Below, piece after piece: positions 63,236 to 64,000 of a DNA stretch of 64,000 nt (position 1 is its first letter; every line of letters begins with the position of its first letter). The notes under the pieces are model-generated. The model was given only the letters and a program-made list of their open reading frames with translations, was not told the DNA's origin and did no database searches. Origin of the DNA: Geothrix paludis. Lineage in GTDB: Bacteria; Acidobacteriota; Holophagae; Holophagales; Holophagaceae. Where the stretch lies: assembly GCF_022808815.1 (NCBI RefSeq), contig NZ_JAKZLC010000002.1, positions 1 to 64,000 of the forward strand, given 5' to 3'. Both the position numbers and the translations under genes were made by a program.

Positions 63236-64000
63236 GGGTCCCCGGCGATTCCAGGAGGGCGGCCCGAACCGCCTCGGGGGCCAGTTCCTCCAGACACTGG
63301 CGCCGCTGGCAGGCGCGTTCCCGGCACGGGGAGCAGCTGATGCCCGTGCGGAGCACGCGGCCGGCGCCCACGGGCAGGCCGGCCACCACGGGATCGCTGG
63401 AGCCGTAGAGGCCCAGGGCCGGCACGCCCAGGACGACCGCCAGGTGAAGGAGGCCCGTATCCGGTGCCACCACCCGATCCGCCTGCCGCAGGGCCGCCGC
63501 CAGCTGCCAGAAGCCCAGGCGCGGCAGGGCCGGAACCCCGGTTTCCGCCGGCAGCCAGCCGCGGAGGTCCTCCTCTTCGGGGCCCAGGGACCACCGCAGG
63601 TCCCACCGGTCCTTCAGCATCCCGGCGAGGGTGATCCAGTGGCGCAGGGGCCAGCGCTTGATGGCGCCGCGGCGGGAGGCGCCGGGCACCAGCACAGCGC
63701 GAGGTTTTGTCCGGACCGGCCAGACCTCGCCAGGATCCGGCAGATCCACCGCCTGGAGCACGGGCCTGAAGCGGCCCAGGCCTGGTATGCCCCGGCCCCG
63801 CCCGAAGGCCTCGGCCAACCCCAGGGCCTGGTCGTACCGAGTCTGGTGGCGGAAGGGGAGCGGATGGGTCTGGAGCGACCCGGCGAACTCCTTGGTGACG
63901 CCATCACCCCAGCGCTCGGGGATGGCCGCCAGCTTCGGGATGAGGGCCGCCTTGAGGATGCCGTGGAAATCGAGGCTGGCTTCGGCATCCCGCACCAGGC
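63222..64000 (-). CDS. Glycosyltransferase family 9 (heptosyltransferase-like), 5' end outside the window
   Basis: At least 257 residues; the gene continues past the window edge. SLDFHGILKAALIPKLA, VLVPGASRRGAIKRWP and the C-terminal ADRVVAPDTGLLHLAVVLGVPALGLYGSSDP are the GT9 family motifs of LPS core heptosyltransferases. CSPCRERACQRRQC is the cysteine-rich segment often seen in these enzymes. It overlaps the cytochrome gene tail-to-tail by 14 bases. The substrate is uncertain. Confidence 0.9.
   Translation of the reverse strand, partial: LVRDAEASLDFHGILKAALIPKLAAIPERWGDGVTKEFAGSLQTHPLPFRHQTRYDQALGLAEAFGRGRGIPGLGRFRPVLQAVDLPDPGEVWPVRTKPRAVLVPGASRRGAIKRWPLRHWITLAGMLKDRWDLRWSLGPEEEDLRGWLPAETGVPALPRLGFWQLAAALRQADRVVAPDTGLLHLAVVLGVPALGLYGSSDPVVAGLPVGAGRVLRTGISCSPCRERACQRRQCLEELAPEAVRAALLESPGTLSGY

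Overview
The window is about 66% G+C and densely packed, with many 1-4 base start/stop overlaps. The gene content fits a Gram-negative anaerobic or facultative bacterium. I read it as an Acidobacteriota chromosome, most likely of the Holophagaceae (Geothrix-like). The supporting signs are a TonB receptor with a carboxypeptidase-regulatory N-domain, RNase J, TrmFO, a two-subunit class I fumarase, c-type cytochromes and a minor-pilin/PilY1 cluster. The taxonomic placement is an inference from gene content, not from a marker comparison.

Layout. 0.2-9.0 kb is housekeeping: trmFO, an FlgM-like protein, prmC, fumarase, a DsrE-family protein, and an hpt-GxxExxY-lptE-holA run in which the GxxExxY gene looks like an inserted cassette. 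9.1-13.3 kb holds an ECF sigma factor, its anti-sigma factor and a CpxP/Spy-like protein, then RNase J and KsgA. 13.5-21.7 kb is a minor-pilin operon ending in a 1661-residue PilY1-type adhesin. 21.7-26.5 kb holds priA, a secreted protein, tsaD and an isolated gatC. 26.6-30.2 kb holds a large TonB-dependent receptor and a Gly/Asp/Trp-rich zinc-ribbon protein. 30.2-41 kb is mixed: anmK, a TgpA-type transglutaminase, slipin, outer-membrane barrels, uvrC, scpA and lipA.

41.0-45.7 kb is the most unusual block. A four-gene operon encodes a 4Fe-4S protein, an NrfD/HybB-type membrane subunit, a histidine kinase whose periplasmic domain carries two haem c motifs, and a membrane-anchored response regulator fused to a GcvH-like domain that lacks the lipoyl lysine. 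It converges on lipA. No catalytic oxidoreductase subunit is present, so it may be a redox-sensing and signalling module tied to the quinone pool or periplasmic cytochromes.

46.0-50.1 kb holds groESL under a CIRCE element, a C4 zinc-ribbon coiled-coil protein, a YggS protein and an SRPBCC protein. 50.1-53.8 kb is a scar region: an atypical low-G+C Mrr-like endonuclease gene, the first 77 codons of a Tat-exported GH1 glycosidase joined to the C-terminal end of a DUF4139 protein, then an intact DUF4139 gene and a structured repeat element. 53.8-57.9 kb is a DUF58/von Willebrand A operon of the Bat (aerotolerance) type without its MoxR ATPase. 58-64 kb holds a thioredoxin-fold protein, a thioesterase, a GAF protein, cysS, a PstS-like binding protein, a tetrahaem cytochrome and a glycosyltransferase that runs off the window end.

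Intergenic arrays of a 7-base unit (CTGANNN) recur at four places, twice as inverted pairs around hairpins. No rRNA, tRNA or CRISPR array was seen.
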